A DNA stretch of 64,000 bases from Ruminococcus sp. (GTDB lineage: Bacteria; Bacillota; Clostridia; Oscillospirales; Ruminococcaceae), in NCBI GenBank assembly GCA_015066805.1, contig SVNP01000001.1:62001-126000 (forward strand). The letters are read 5' to 3'. Position 1 is the first letter of the stretch. Each line of letters starts with the position of its first letter. This document shows positions 43,588 through 52,869 of this stretch, one piece after another. Under the pieces are notes generated by a model. It ran no database searches. It was not told the DNA's origin and worked only from the letters and a program-made list of their open reading frames with translations. The position numbers and the translations under genes are program-made.

Positions 43588-44304
43588 GGTCTGCTCACGG
43601 GGCGTTACATACAAATGCTCCGCCAGCACATCATCCACATAGGAGCCGTTCATGCCATCCACATACAGCACCTCATAGAGATGTGTATAATATTGTATGG
43701 CAGTCCGCAGCTCCAGAATGCCTTCTGCCAGTTGTTTTGTCATGCCGGGGATCAGCAGCAGCTCCTCCTCGGTCACAAGATTCAGGTCGTATCTGCCTGC
43801 CGTCACCGTGAGCGTTGTCTCCGTGGCGGCAGGTCTTTTTGTTGTAGTTTGTGTGATCTCCGTTTCGGGCGGCAGCTCATCCGGAATAAAAAACTCTTCC
43901 ATAATGCGCTGCATCAGGCTTTCGCCCACACCGTCGATGTCTGTCAGCTCGGCTCTGCGGCAAAAGCCTCCTTTGCGTGTACGATCTGTAATGATCCGCT
44001 GCGCCAACACCTGCCCGATGCCCTCCACCCTCATAAGATCTTCCTGTGTTGCGGCATTGAGATCACGGCACAGAGGCTTGGCAGTCGTGGTATCAGCAAC
44101 AGAATCCGCCCCATTTTGTAGCGTGACCAACGTAACCTGTGAAGAAAGGGTCACCTCTGTTTCCGCGGGAGGTTCCCGTGTTGCAGCGGCATAAATCAAG
44201 GCGGCCACTGCCAGCAGGCAGCAGGCCGCCGGCAGCAGACGCTCCGCAGAAAGCCATTTGAATCGTTTCACATCCACACGCCCTTTCGGTGGCTGCAACA
44301 TCAT
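43573..44304 (-). CDS. ComEA-like helix-hairpin-helix protein, membrane-anchored
   Basis: DNA-binding-type HhH protein; about 243 aa. A basic start and one membrane helix (~24-41) are followed by a Thr-rich spacer and two HhH modules: NAATQEDLMRVEGIGQVLAQRI (~84-105) with a second hairpin (DIDGVGESLMQRI), then after a Thr-rich linker NLVTEEELLLIPGMTKQLAEGI (~174-195). ComEA binds DNA during uptake, but no comEC or other competence gene is near. The start is uncertain: ATG at 44304 or 44301 lies inside the dpaA breakpoint with a poor ribosome site; GTG at 44277 has AAAGGG. Confidence 0.78.
   Translation of the reverse strand: MMLQPPKGRVDVKRFKWLSAERLLPAACCLLAVAALIYAAATREPPAETEVTLSSQVTLVTLQNGADSVADTTTAKPLCRDLNAATQEDLMRVEGIGQVLAQRIITDRTRKGGFCRRAELTDIDGVGESLMQRIMEEFFIPDELPPETEITQTTTKRPAATETTLTVTAGRYDLNLVTEEELLLIPGMTKQLAEGILELRTAIQYYTHLYEVLYVDGMNGSYVDDVLAEHLYVTPREQTSVHP
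44296..44303 (-). repeat. Breakpoint repeat TGATGTTG, dpaA middle side
   Basis: Second copy of the 8 bases found at 38337-38344, at the point where dpaA similarity stops. The copies are 5,959 bp apart in direct orientation. Confidence 0.5.
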
Positions 44305-44467
44305 CCCCGCCCGGTTTTGAAGCCAGATCCAGCACGGGTGTATCCTTCGGCAGCAGCCGCAGCCGATCTTCCTTCAGCACAATTTGCGGCACCGTATTGA
44401 TGACCAGCTCCGCAGCCGGCAGGACATCCTCTAGCTGAGAGAAATCCACACCGCGGCAGCCGTTCAC
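44303..44467 (-). pseudogene. dpaA: dpaA fragment: middle part
   Basis: 55 codons in the minus frame match dipicolinate synthase subunit A just before its C-terminal part: GVDFSQLEDVLPAAELVINT, then VPQIVLKEDRLRLLPKDTPV and LDLASKPGGD. LASKPGG is the conserved loop of the family. The match ends at 44303 where the ComEA-like gene begins. Upstream, the frame stays open for a few non-matching codons up to the AraC stop at 44516, and the N-terminal two thirds of dpaA are absent. A GTG at 44467 exists but no ribosome site supports it. Confidence 0.85.
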
Positions 44468-44515
44468 TTCGCTCCGCCAAAGCAGACGAGGAGAAACCGC
44501 CGTGTCCGCCGGAGG

Positions 44516-45379
44516 TTAATCCCGCCAGCGGCGACGGAACGCCAGACAGGTGACGCTTTCCGCCTTTTTGAACTGCTTGGAAAAGTAGCTCTGATCATTA
44601 AAGCCGCACAGGGAGGAGATTTCCTCCACAGACTTGTCCGTAAAGCGCAGCAAACGCTTTGCATAGTTGATCCGCAGACCGATAATATGCTGGAAGATGG
44701 TTTCGCCGTAAGCACGCTTGAACTCTCTGGTCAGGTAATATTTGCTGATGTAGAAGCGGTGGGAAAGGTCATCCAGCGTAATATCGGAGGTAAAGTTTGC
44801 ATCCACATAGGCAAGAATGGTCTTCAGCTTTGCCTGCAATGCGGTGTCATCCTCCTCGCTGATGCTGTTGACGGTCAGCAGCATGGTCAGCAGGTTGGCC
44901 AGAAGGCCGGAGGTAAGGATCTCCGTATCCGCATAGGTTTCGGCATTCAGGCGCAGCAGCTCCTGTACGACCGAAATAAACTTTGCCTGACTGACGGGAT
45001 GGAACACAGGCGGCATCTGTGCAATGAACAGCTTGTAGTATTCCTCGGTGGTGCAGCCGTTAAAGTGTACCCACATCAGCTCCCAAGGCTCCTCGGGGTT
45101 GGATTGGTACACATGGGGCGCACGGCAATCAATGAAGAAGCAGTCGCCTGCCTGAAGCTGGGTGGTCTGTCCGTTGTACATCAGCGAGCCCTTGCCATCC
45201 ATTACAATAGCAAGCAAAAACGATTGCAGATTCTGGCGGCTGGTGTGGTGATCACTGCTTGCCCGCAGATGTCCGCACTCCTGCAGGTAGAAAAAGGTGC
45301 GGCGAGCCACGGCGCTGGGGGTTTTCATCACACGGTTGTCCAGAAGATTATTATGTGTTTCCGTTGTTGTTTGGGACAT
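44516..45379 (-). CDS. AraC family transcriptional regulator
   Basis: Regulator with an N-terminal cupin-like sensor (~15-150: LQAGDCFFIDCRAPHVYQSN) and a C-terminal pair of helix-turn-helix motifs (~190-285: DITLDDLSHRFYISKYYLTREFKRAYG and VEEISSLCGFNDQSYFSKQFKK); 287 aa. AAGGAGGGCAAT precedes the ATG. Sugar-type AraC proteins often control nearby transporters; the ABC operon about 2 kb downstream is a candidate target (inference). Its stop directly abuts the dpaA middle fragment. Confidence 0.93.
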   Translation of the reverse strand: MSQTTTETHNNLLDNRVMKTPSAVARRTFFYLQECGHLRASSDHHTSRQNLQSFLLAIVMDGKGSLMYNGQTTQLQAGDCFFIDCRAPHVYQSNPEEPWELMWVHFNGCTTEEYYKLFIAQMPPVFHPVSQAKFISVVQELLRLNAETYADTEILTSGLLANLLTMLLTVNSISEEDDTALQAKLKTILAYVDANFTSDITLDDLSHRFYISKYYLTREFKRAYGETIFQHIIGLRINYAKRLLRFTDKSVEEISSLCGFNDQSYFSKQFKKAESVTCLAFRRRWRD

Positions 45380-45455
45380 ATTGCCCTCCTTGCATCATAA
45401 AGGTATCGTCAAAATCACGAACCCCATATAAGTGCGTATAAATTGTCGTGGTTTT

Positions 45456-45484
45456 ATTATACATGATTTTTTCTGAAGTTTCAA
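45456..45484 (-). promoter_or_regulatory. Promoter of the AraC-type regulator
   Basis: Minus-strand TTGAAA (45479-45484), 17 bases, TATAAT (45456-45461). Confidence 0.82.
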
Positions 45485-45540
45485 GTGCCTTTTGGTAGAA
45501 TATTGCTGCAAATTTTTGTGCAAATTCACAATAAAGCACG

Positions 45541-45580
45541 AAAAAAGAAGTGGCTTTCATGATGGAAGCCACTTCTTTTT
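45541..45580 (-). terminator. Terminator after the pyrophosphorylase gene
   Basis: A 17-bp stem with one wobble (45542-45558 with 45564-45580) with A/T tracts on both sides, so active on the minus strand and possibly both. It lies 6 bases past the stop. Confidence 0.9.
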
Positions 45581-45585
45581 CTCAT

Positions 45586-46809
45586 TTACAGAACAAATCC
45601 TGCACCCTCCAGCAATGCACGGGCCGTTACAGGAGAATCCGCACCCTCTTTATTCTTAATGGGAGCAAATTCCTTTTCCCGCAGCACCTCATAGGGCAGG
45701 CAGTTGCTTTGCAGACGCACCATATCCAGTGCCAGCGTCTCATATTTGTAGCCATTGGGCTCTGTGGGTGTTACGATCTCGCCGTTTGCGTCCATGTACG
45801 GGATCTTTTTTGCCGCCCGATGTACAGGCAATCGGACATCCCGCACTGCCGGCAGCCGCTCCATGGAAAACAGATAGTTCAATATGACACCGTAGCGGTA
45901 TTGCAGCGAACCGTTTGCATCCCGCAGCGTCCGCATTTCCTCGGTGGCCTCGTAATACTCCACAATGGAGGGTCTGCCGTCTTCCAGGCACAAGATGCCC
46001 ACGCGCTCATCGGGATCCGCCTTTGCCACTACCTTTGCGCCGCTTTCACAGCCCTTGGCCAGCACCGCCCCGATGAATCCGGGATCAGCGATCTGCTGCA
46101 GGGCATTATCCACGCTGAAAACATTGAGCCATTTTACACCCCGCCGCTGCAGCTCGGGCAGCAGACCCGCCTTCTCAATGGAGCCGAACCAGCCGCCGTT
46201 GCCGTTGGGAGATTCCGCAATCACGCCCCGTCGGGCCAGCAGGATCTTCCCCTCAAAATCGGTACAGACTGCCATCTCCTGCGGAAACAGGATCACATCC
46301 TCCGCAGGGTAGCCGAAATATTCATGCTGCCGCAGAAAATCCGCAGTCTGTTCATGATTGAACTTGCTGGTCATGATCAGAAAAGGAATGCTTCTGCCGG
46401 CTGCCGCCGCATGGCGTGCAATGTTGGCAAAATGCAGAGAAAACAGTGACATCTCACGGGTAATGCCGACATTAAAGAAGCCCTTGGGCGCATCATAGCC
46501 CAATCTGGTGCCCTGACCGCCTGCCAGCAGCACCGCCGCCACTTCACCTCTGCGGATGGCAGCCAGACCCAAGGCTTCGTGAAATGCCCTATCCTCCCGT
46601 GCTTCTTCGGCTGTAACTGCCTGCAAGGGCGAAAACGTTCCCCTTGTGTTGTTATTCTCTCCCACTGCATATGCGGGCAATGTCAGATCCAGGGATGCAA
46701 GCTGCCGCAGAAAAGTCTCCTGCTCCGCAGCACTCAGTGTATCATAGTGGGCAGCCAGATGCTCCTGCCCTGCTGTGATCAGCCGCTGTATCATATCATT
46801 TTGATTCAA
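45586..46809 (-). CDS. UDPGP-family nucleotide-sugar pyrophosphorylase (UAP1-like)
   Basis: Makes a UDP-sugar from UTP and a sugar 1-phosphate; 407 aa. The eukaryotic-type motif LLAGGQGTRLGYDAPKG is present, with FNVGITREMSLFSLH, FLIMTSKFNHEQT, FSVDNALQQIADPGF and IVEYYEATEEM, as in UDP-GlcNAc/GalNAc pyrophosphorylases. It differs from bacterial GlmU. I prefer the TTG at 46809 (AAGGAG 9 bases upstream); ATG at 46833 overlapping htrA is an alternative. Last gene of the response-regulator operon, which suggests a tie to cell-envelope sugar supply. Confidence 0.87.
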   Translation of the reverse strand: MNQNDMIQRLITAGQEHLAAHYDTLSAAEQETFLRQLASLDLTLPAYAVGENNNTRGTFSPLQAVTAEEAREDRAFHEALGLAAIRRGEVAAVLLAGGQGTRLGYDAPKGFFNVGITREMSLFSLHFANIARHAAAAGRSIPFLIMTSKFNHEQTADFLRQHEYFGYPAEDVILFPQEMAVCTDFEGKILLARRGVIAESPNGNGGWFGSIEKAGLLPELQRRGVKWLNVFSVDNALQQIADPGFIGAVLAKGCESGAKVVAKADPDERVGILCLEDGRPSIVEYYEATEEMRTLRDANGSLQYRYGVILNYLFSMERLPAVRDVRLPVHRAAKKIPYMDANGEIVTPTEPNGYKYETLALDMVRLQSNCLPYEVLREKEFAPIKNKEGADSPVTARALLEGAGFVL

Positions 46810-46832
46810 AGCGCAGGTCTCCTTATTGCACA

Positions 46833-48221
46833 TCAATAATCGCCGGAAGTATCCGCCAGCAGCAGGATCTCGATCTCAAAATAGTAGATATCGCCGTCTT
46901 CCTCCAGACGAGCACAGCGAGCGGTTACGGTATCGCCGCCCTTTTTGCCGTCCAGAGCTTCGTTGAGAGAGTCGTAGTCCGTAACCTCCACGCCGTTCAT
47001 CTCAACGATAAAGTCACCGACCTCCAGCTCTGTCTGTGCAATGGGGGCATCCTCATCCATAGCGGTGATATACACGCCAACGCCGTCCAGCTCACGGGGC
47101 AGCTCCAAGCCGGTGGCCTCTGCCACATCAGCGGCCTCGTAGAACTGAATTCCCACACGCACTCTGCCACTGACATAGCCGTTTTTGATCAGCTCCTCGA
47201 TAATGGGCAGAGCCTCGTTGGTGGTAATGGCAAAGCCCAGTCCCTCGTAGCTGCCGGAATCGAAAATACTGCCGGAAACATACTTGGAGGAGGTAATGCC
47301 GATGACCTGACCGTACAAATTCACCAGCGCACCGCCGGAGTTTCCGGGGCTGATGGCGGCATCGGTCTGGATGCAATCCATTTCAAAGGTGTCCGATTCC
47401 GAACGGACCTTGCGGTGCAGACCCGATACGATACCGGTGGAAATGGAACCGGAAAATCCTGCGGGACAACCCAGCGCACAGACCTCCTCGCCCAGCACGG
47501 CCTCATCGGAATTACCCATGACCGCAGGGGGAAGATTCACTGCCTCCACCTTCAGCACAGCGATATCGGTTTTGTTGTCATATCCCACACGCACCGCATC
47601 GTAAACCGTTTCGTCGGTCAGCGTAACGGAGAAGGAATCGCCGTTATTGACCACATGGGCATTGGTGGCAATATAGCCATCGGCGGAAAGAATAATACCC
47701 GAGCCGGTACCGATGACCATACCGCCCCGATAGGTGTGGATCTGCACGATACTGGGCATAACCGTTGCGGCAATGCCTTCATAGGTGTACCGGCCGTCCT
47801 CACGCAGATATTTTGGATCTGTATCGGGCTTGTTCTGCTGTCCGATATGCACATTGATCACATCACCGGCAAGATATCCTCCGGATTGAGAGCCTTTCTG
47901 CAAATCCCACACAATGCAGAATACGCAGAAGCCCACAATGGCAAGAAACATCAGCACCAACAGGATCTTTGCCCCCAGCGATACGCCGCCGGCAGGTACC
48001 GCTGCCGCCGGGGCAGCTCCGCCCTGTGACAAAGCATCATCACAGGAGAACAAAGGCTGCTCCGCGGGAGCCACAGTTTGTTCCGCAGGCAATGCGGTAA
48101 ACGCAGGGGCAGGCTGTTCCTCTGTGAGAGCAGCGGCTTCCTGCACAGACTCCTCGTTCACGGGCAGCGTCACTTCATCGGGCTGCTCCTGCGGAATGGG
48201 AGAATTGGGAAATTCATTCAT
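46833..48221 (-). CDS. HtrA-like S1C serine protease
   Basis: Membrane-anchored protease of the DegP/HtrA family; 462 aa. A Pro/Glu/Ala-rich cytosolic region (~1-80), one membrane helix (~83-105), then the trypsin-like domain with His189 (TNAHVV), Asp219 (KTDIAVLKV) and Ser295 (GNSGGAL), and a PDZ domain (~365-455). The ATG overlaps the sensor-kinase stop (ATGA). Acts outside the cell on damaged or signalling proteins; an envelope-stress role fits its place after a two-component system. Confidence 0.94.
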   Translation of the reverse strand: MNEFPNSPIPQEQPDEVTLPVNEESVQEAAALTEEQPAPAFTALPAEQTVAPAEQPLFSCDDALSQGGAAPAAAVPAGGVSLGAKILLVLMFLAIVGFCVFCIVWDLQKGSQSGGYLAGDVINVHIGQQNKPDTDPKYLREDGRYTYEGIAATVMPSIVQIHTYRGGMVIGTGSGIILSADGYIATNAHVVNNGDSFSVTLTDETVYDAVRVGYDNKTDIAVLKVEAVNLPPAVMGNSDEAVLGEEVCALGCPAGFSGSISTGIVSGLHRKVRSESDTFEMDCIQTDAAISPGNSGGALVNLYGQVIGITSSKYVSGSIFDSGSYEGLGFAITTNEALPIIEELIKNGYVSGRVRVGIQFYEAADVAEATGLELPRELDGVGVYITAMDEDAPIAQTELEVGDFIVEMNGVEVTDYDSLNEALDGKKGGDTVTARCARLEEDGDIYYFEIEILLLADTSGDY

Positions 48222-49696
48222 GAGTATTCGCCTTTCTTGGTTTCGGTCGGATTTTCACCCGCAGCGTGTTCGGCGGGCTTTTCGGTTTTGGCAATCTGCC
48301 GCAGGGGCAGAGAAAGCACAAACTCGGTATATTCATCGGGAACGCTTTTTACCGTAACCGTACCGTTATGCAGTGCCACAATACGGCTGACAATAGAAAG
48401 CCCCAGCCCCACGCCTGTAATATCCTTCCCACGGGAGGCATCGGTTTTGTAAAAGCGTTCAAAAACGTGCGACATTTCTTCTTCTGTCAGACCCTCGCCC
48501 GTATTCCGCAGATGGATCTCTGCATGGGTATCGCTGCTGTGGATCTCCAGCAAAAGGGTACCGCCCTCATTCACAAACTTAATGGCGTTTTCCGTCAGGT
48601 TATAGAATACCTGCTGCAGCAGATCACGGTCTGCCTCAATATAAGTGGGGGCAGCAGTTTCCAGCCCCTCCACCGAAAGATGCTTGGCTTCCGCCTTCTG
48701 TTCAAACAGCAGCAAGGTCTGGATGATGAGATCCGTTACCTCCAGCCGTTTGAACGCAGGTGTCAGTGTACCCTCCTCAAACTTGGAGATATTCAGCATA
48801 GAGTGGATCAGGCGGGTCATGCGCTGTACCTCGGAAGAAACCACCTGCAAATATTCTGTGGAACGCTCCTGGGGAATGGCACCATCCAGAATACCATCCA
48901 CAAAGCCGCCGATGGTGGTCATGGGGGTTTTCAGTTCATGAGAAACATTGGAGATAAAGTTTTTGCGGCTGCGCTCGTTGCGGTCGATAAAATCCGCCAT
49001 ACGGTTCATGGTAGCAGCCAGATAATCCAGCTCACTGTCGCCCTGGGGCTGCAGCCGAACGGAAAAATCGCCCTTGGCATAGGCCTCTGCCGCATAGGTA
49101 ATGCGGCTTACAGGTTTCAGCAGTTGAGAGGTATTCAGGTAAAACAGGGGCGCACCCACCAGCCCCAGCACCAGCACGGTCAGAACCAGCACCATAATCA
49201 GATTCTGGGAAAAATCCTCCAGCTTGGCAATGGGATACATCAGCATGAGATAATAGCGTTCACCATCAATATCCAGATATTCCACATATCTCGCCACAGA
49301 TTCCGTTGCACCTTCGGCATCGGCACCAAACTGACAGTAAGGCTCCTCATCTGCCTGCAAGCGCAGCGGTTCGTTGAGATGCACCTCCATCACGCCGATA
49401 TCGGAGCGCACCAAGCAACTGCCATCGTGTGCAAACAGGTAGCAGTCGATGTTGTAGGTCATGGTATAGCTTTGCAGGTCTTCGCGGATCTGTTCCACGG
49501 GCAGGGTATTGATCTCGGTACAGCGGTTGCGGATGGTGGAAAGGATCACCTGTGCCGAATCCTCGATCTCATCCCGCACCTCCTGTTCATAGCGGCGGTT
49601 TGCACTGACCATCACAGCAATGCCCGTAATGGCGGAAGCAAACAGCATTATAATGGTGCAAAAGTAAAAGATGCGGCTGTAAACACTTTTCAGCAT
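48218..49696 (-). CDS. Two-component sensor histidine kinase
   Basis: Membrane sensor kinase; 492 aa. Two membrane helices (~8-31 and ~166-186) flank an extracellular sensor (~32-165), followed by a HAMP linker, HisKA with the phospho-accepting His253 (NVSHELKTPM), and the ATPase domain with N box (FYNLTENAIKF), and GVGLGLSIV. It follows the response regulator by 27 bases and precedes htrA. The signal is unknown. Confidence 0.95.
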   Translation of the reverse strand: MLKSVYSRIFYFCTIIMLFASAITGIAVMVSANRRYEQEVRDEIEDSAQVILSTIRNRCTEINTLPVEQIREDLQSYTMTYNIDCYLFAHDGSCLVRSDIGVMEVHLNEPLRLQADEEPYCQFGADAEGATESVARYVEYLDIDGERYYLMLMYPIAKLEDFSQNLIMVLVLTVLVLGLVGAPLFYLNTSQLLKPVSRITYAAEAYAKGDFSVRLQPQGDSELDYLAATMNRMADFIDRNERSRKNFISNVSHELKTPMTTIGGFVDGILDGAIPQERSTEYLQVVSSEVQRMTRLIHSMLNISKFEEGTLTPAFKRLEVTDLIIQTLLLFEQKAEAKHLSVEGLETAAPTYIEADRDLLQQVFYNLTENAIKFVNEGGTLLLEIHSSDTHAEIHLRNTGEGLTEEEMSHVFERFYKTDASRGKDITGVGLGLSIVSRIVALHNGTVTVKSVPDEYTEFVLSLPLRQIAKTEKPAEHAAGENPTETKKGEYS

Positions 49697-49723
49697 GGCA
49701 CGAACCTCCGTGCGGGGGGCAGC

Positions 49724-50425
49724 TTATTCGTCACCGTCCGCCACCTGAAATTTATAGCCTACGCTCCAGATGGTACGCAGTTCCCAGCGGTCGGAAACAC
49801 CCTCCAGCTTTTCCCGCAGACGCTTGATATGCACGTCGATGGTACGGGAATCGCCGTAGTATTCAAAGCCCCAGACCTCATCCAACAGTTGGTCACGGGT
49901 ATATACACGGTTGGGGTGGGAGGCCAGACAGAACAGCAGCTCCAGCTCCTTGGGAGGCGTGTTAATGACCTTGCCGTCCACCTTCAGCTCATAGCGGGTC
50001 ATGTTGACGGAGAGCTTGTCGTAGTGTACCTCACGGACCTCGCTTTCCATGGGGGTTTGTCCCACACGGCGGAACACCGCACTGATGCGTGCCACCACTT
50101 CCTTGGTATCAAAGGGCTTCACGATGTAGTCATCTGCACCCAGACCCAGACCCAGTACCTTATCAAAGGTCTCGGATTTGGCGGTGATCATGATGATGGG
50201 TGTATTGGATTTTTTCCGGATCTCACGGCAGACCTGCCAGCCATCCATACCGGGCAGCATCACATCCAGCAGAACGATATCCGGGTGAAGCATATTGAAC
50301 TTTGCCACCGCTTCTTCACCATCATATGCAAGAATGGTGGAGTAGCCTTCTTTTTCCAGGTAGACACGCAGCAATTCGCAGATATTGCGGTCGTCATCCA
50401 CAATGAGAACTTTATTCATAGCCAT
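49724..50425 (-). CDS. OmpR/PhoB family response regulator
   Basis: DNA-binding response regulator; 233 aa. The receiver domain has acidic residues near 10-12 and the phospho-acceptor Asp54 (VLLDVMLPG), with Lys in IVKPFD (~K103). The C-terminal winged helix (~132-230) ends in the typical WSVGYKF. I chose the ATG at 50425 (GGGGG upstream). It heads the operon with the kinase, htrA and the pyrophosphorylase. Confidence 0.95.
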   Translation of the reverse strand: MAMNKVLIVDDDRNICELLRVYLEKEGYSTILAYDGEEAVAKFNMLHPDIVLLDVMLPGMDGWQVCREIRKKSNTPIIMITAKSETFDKVLGLGLGADDYIVKPFDTKEVVARISAVFRRVGQTPMESEVREVHYDKLSVNMTRYELKVDGKVINTPPKELELLFCLASHPNRVYTRDQLLDEVWGFEYYGDSRTIDVHIKRLREKLEGVSDRWELRTIWSVGYKFQVADGDE

Positions 50426-50532
50426 AGAAATTACCCCCATAAGCAGTGATTTTTGTAAAGGCGATCCTTACCCGCCCTGCCTGTTTTCCGGATTTTCAAG
50501 GCAGACAGGCAAGTTTGAACGCATTTATACAT

Positions 50533-50562
50533 AGTATAGTATACTATACTTTACTCCGTTAA
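50533..50562 (-). promoter_or_regulatory. 18-bp palindrome over the response-regulator promoter
   Basis: AGTATAGTATACTATACT (50533-50550) is a perfect palindrome. Its half serves as a minus-strand -10 (TATACT, 50533-50538), with a possible -35 TTAACG (50557-50562) 18 bases away. Placement suggests an operator, perhaps for the regulator itself. The rest of the gene-free stretch 50426-50850 holds a leader hairpin (TGCCTGT...ACAGGCA, ~50475-50515) and the groES promoter/CIRCE. Confidence 0.65.
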
Positions 50563-50722
50563 ATATGAATGGTTTGTGAACGCATGATGAAAAAATGATG
50601 AATTTAGAATTTTCTGCCTTTCTGCATCTTTAAATATGCTTCAAAAACTGCACAAAGGGGCGCTGGAAATTGCTTTGAATTTGTGCAGGCATACAAAAAG
50701 CGGGAAAAGATGGAAAAAGCCC

Positions 50723-50750
50723 TTGATTTTTTCTGAAATGATGGTAAAAT
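50723..50750 (+). promoter_or_regulatory. Promoter of groES-groEL
   Basis: TTGATT (50723-50728), 16 bases, TAAAAT (50745-50750), directly before the CIRCE element. Confidence 0.75.
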
Positions 50751-50755
50751 AAGTG

Positions 50756-51135
<380 letters not shown>

Positions 51136-51172
51136 GACACGCTTTTTTCGCAACCATTACATTAGTATATAA

Positions 51173-52813
<1,641 letters not shown>

Positions 52814-52833
52814 TCCGCTAAACGGAATATCAC

Positions 52834-52868
52834 AAAAAAGGGAGCTCTCGTGTGAGAGTTCCCTTTTT
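52834..52868 (+). terminator. Bidirectional terminator between groEL and the AI-2E-family gene
   Basis: A 15-bp stem with one wobble (52835-52849 with 52854-52868) is flanked by A and T runs. It ends groESL on the plus strand and the convergent minus-strand gene, which stops at 52870. Confidence 0.9.
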
Positions 52869-52869
52869 G

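Noticed and set aside
38344-44303. A skin-like element excised by its own recombinase
   Set aside because: No serine or tyrosine recombinase, integrase or excisionase gene lies in the interval, and the shared sequence is only 8 bases. Kept as a hypothesis, not as a mobile-element feature.
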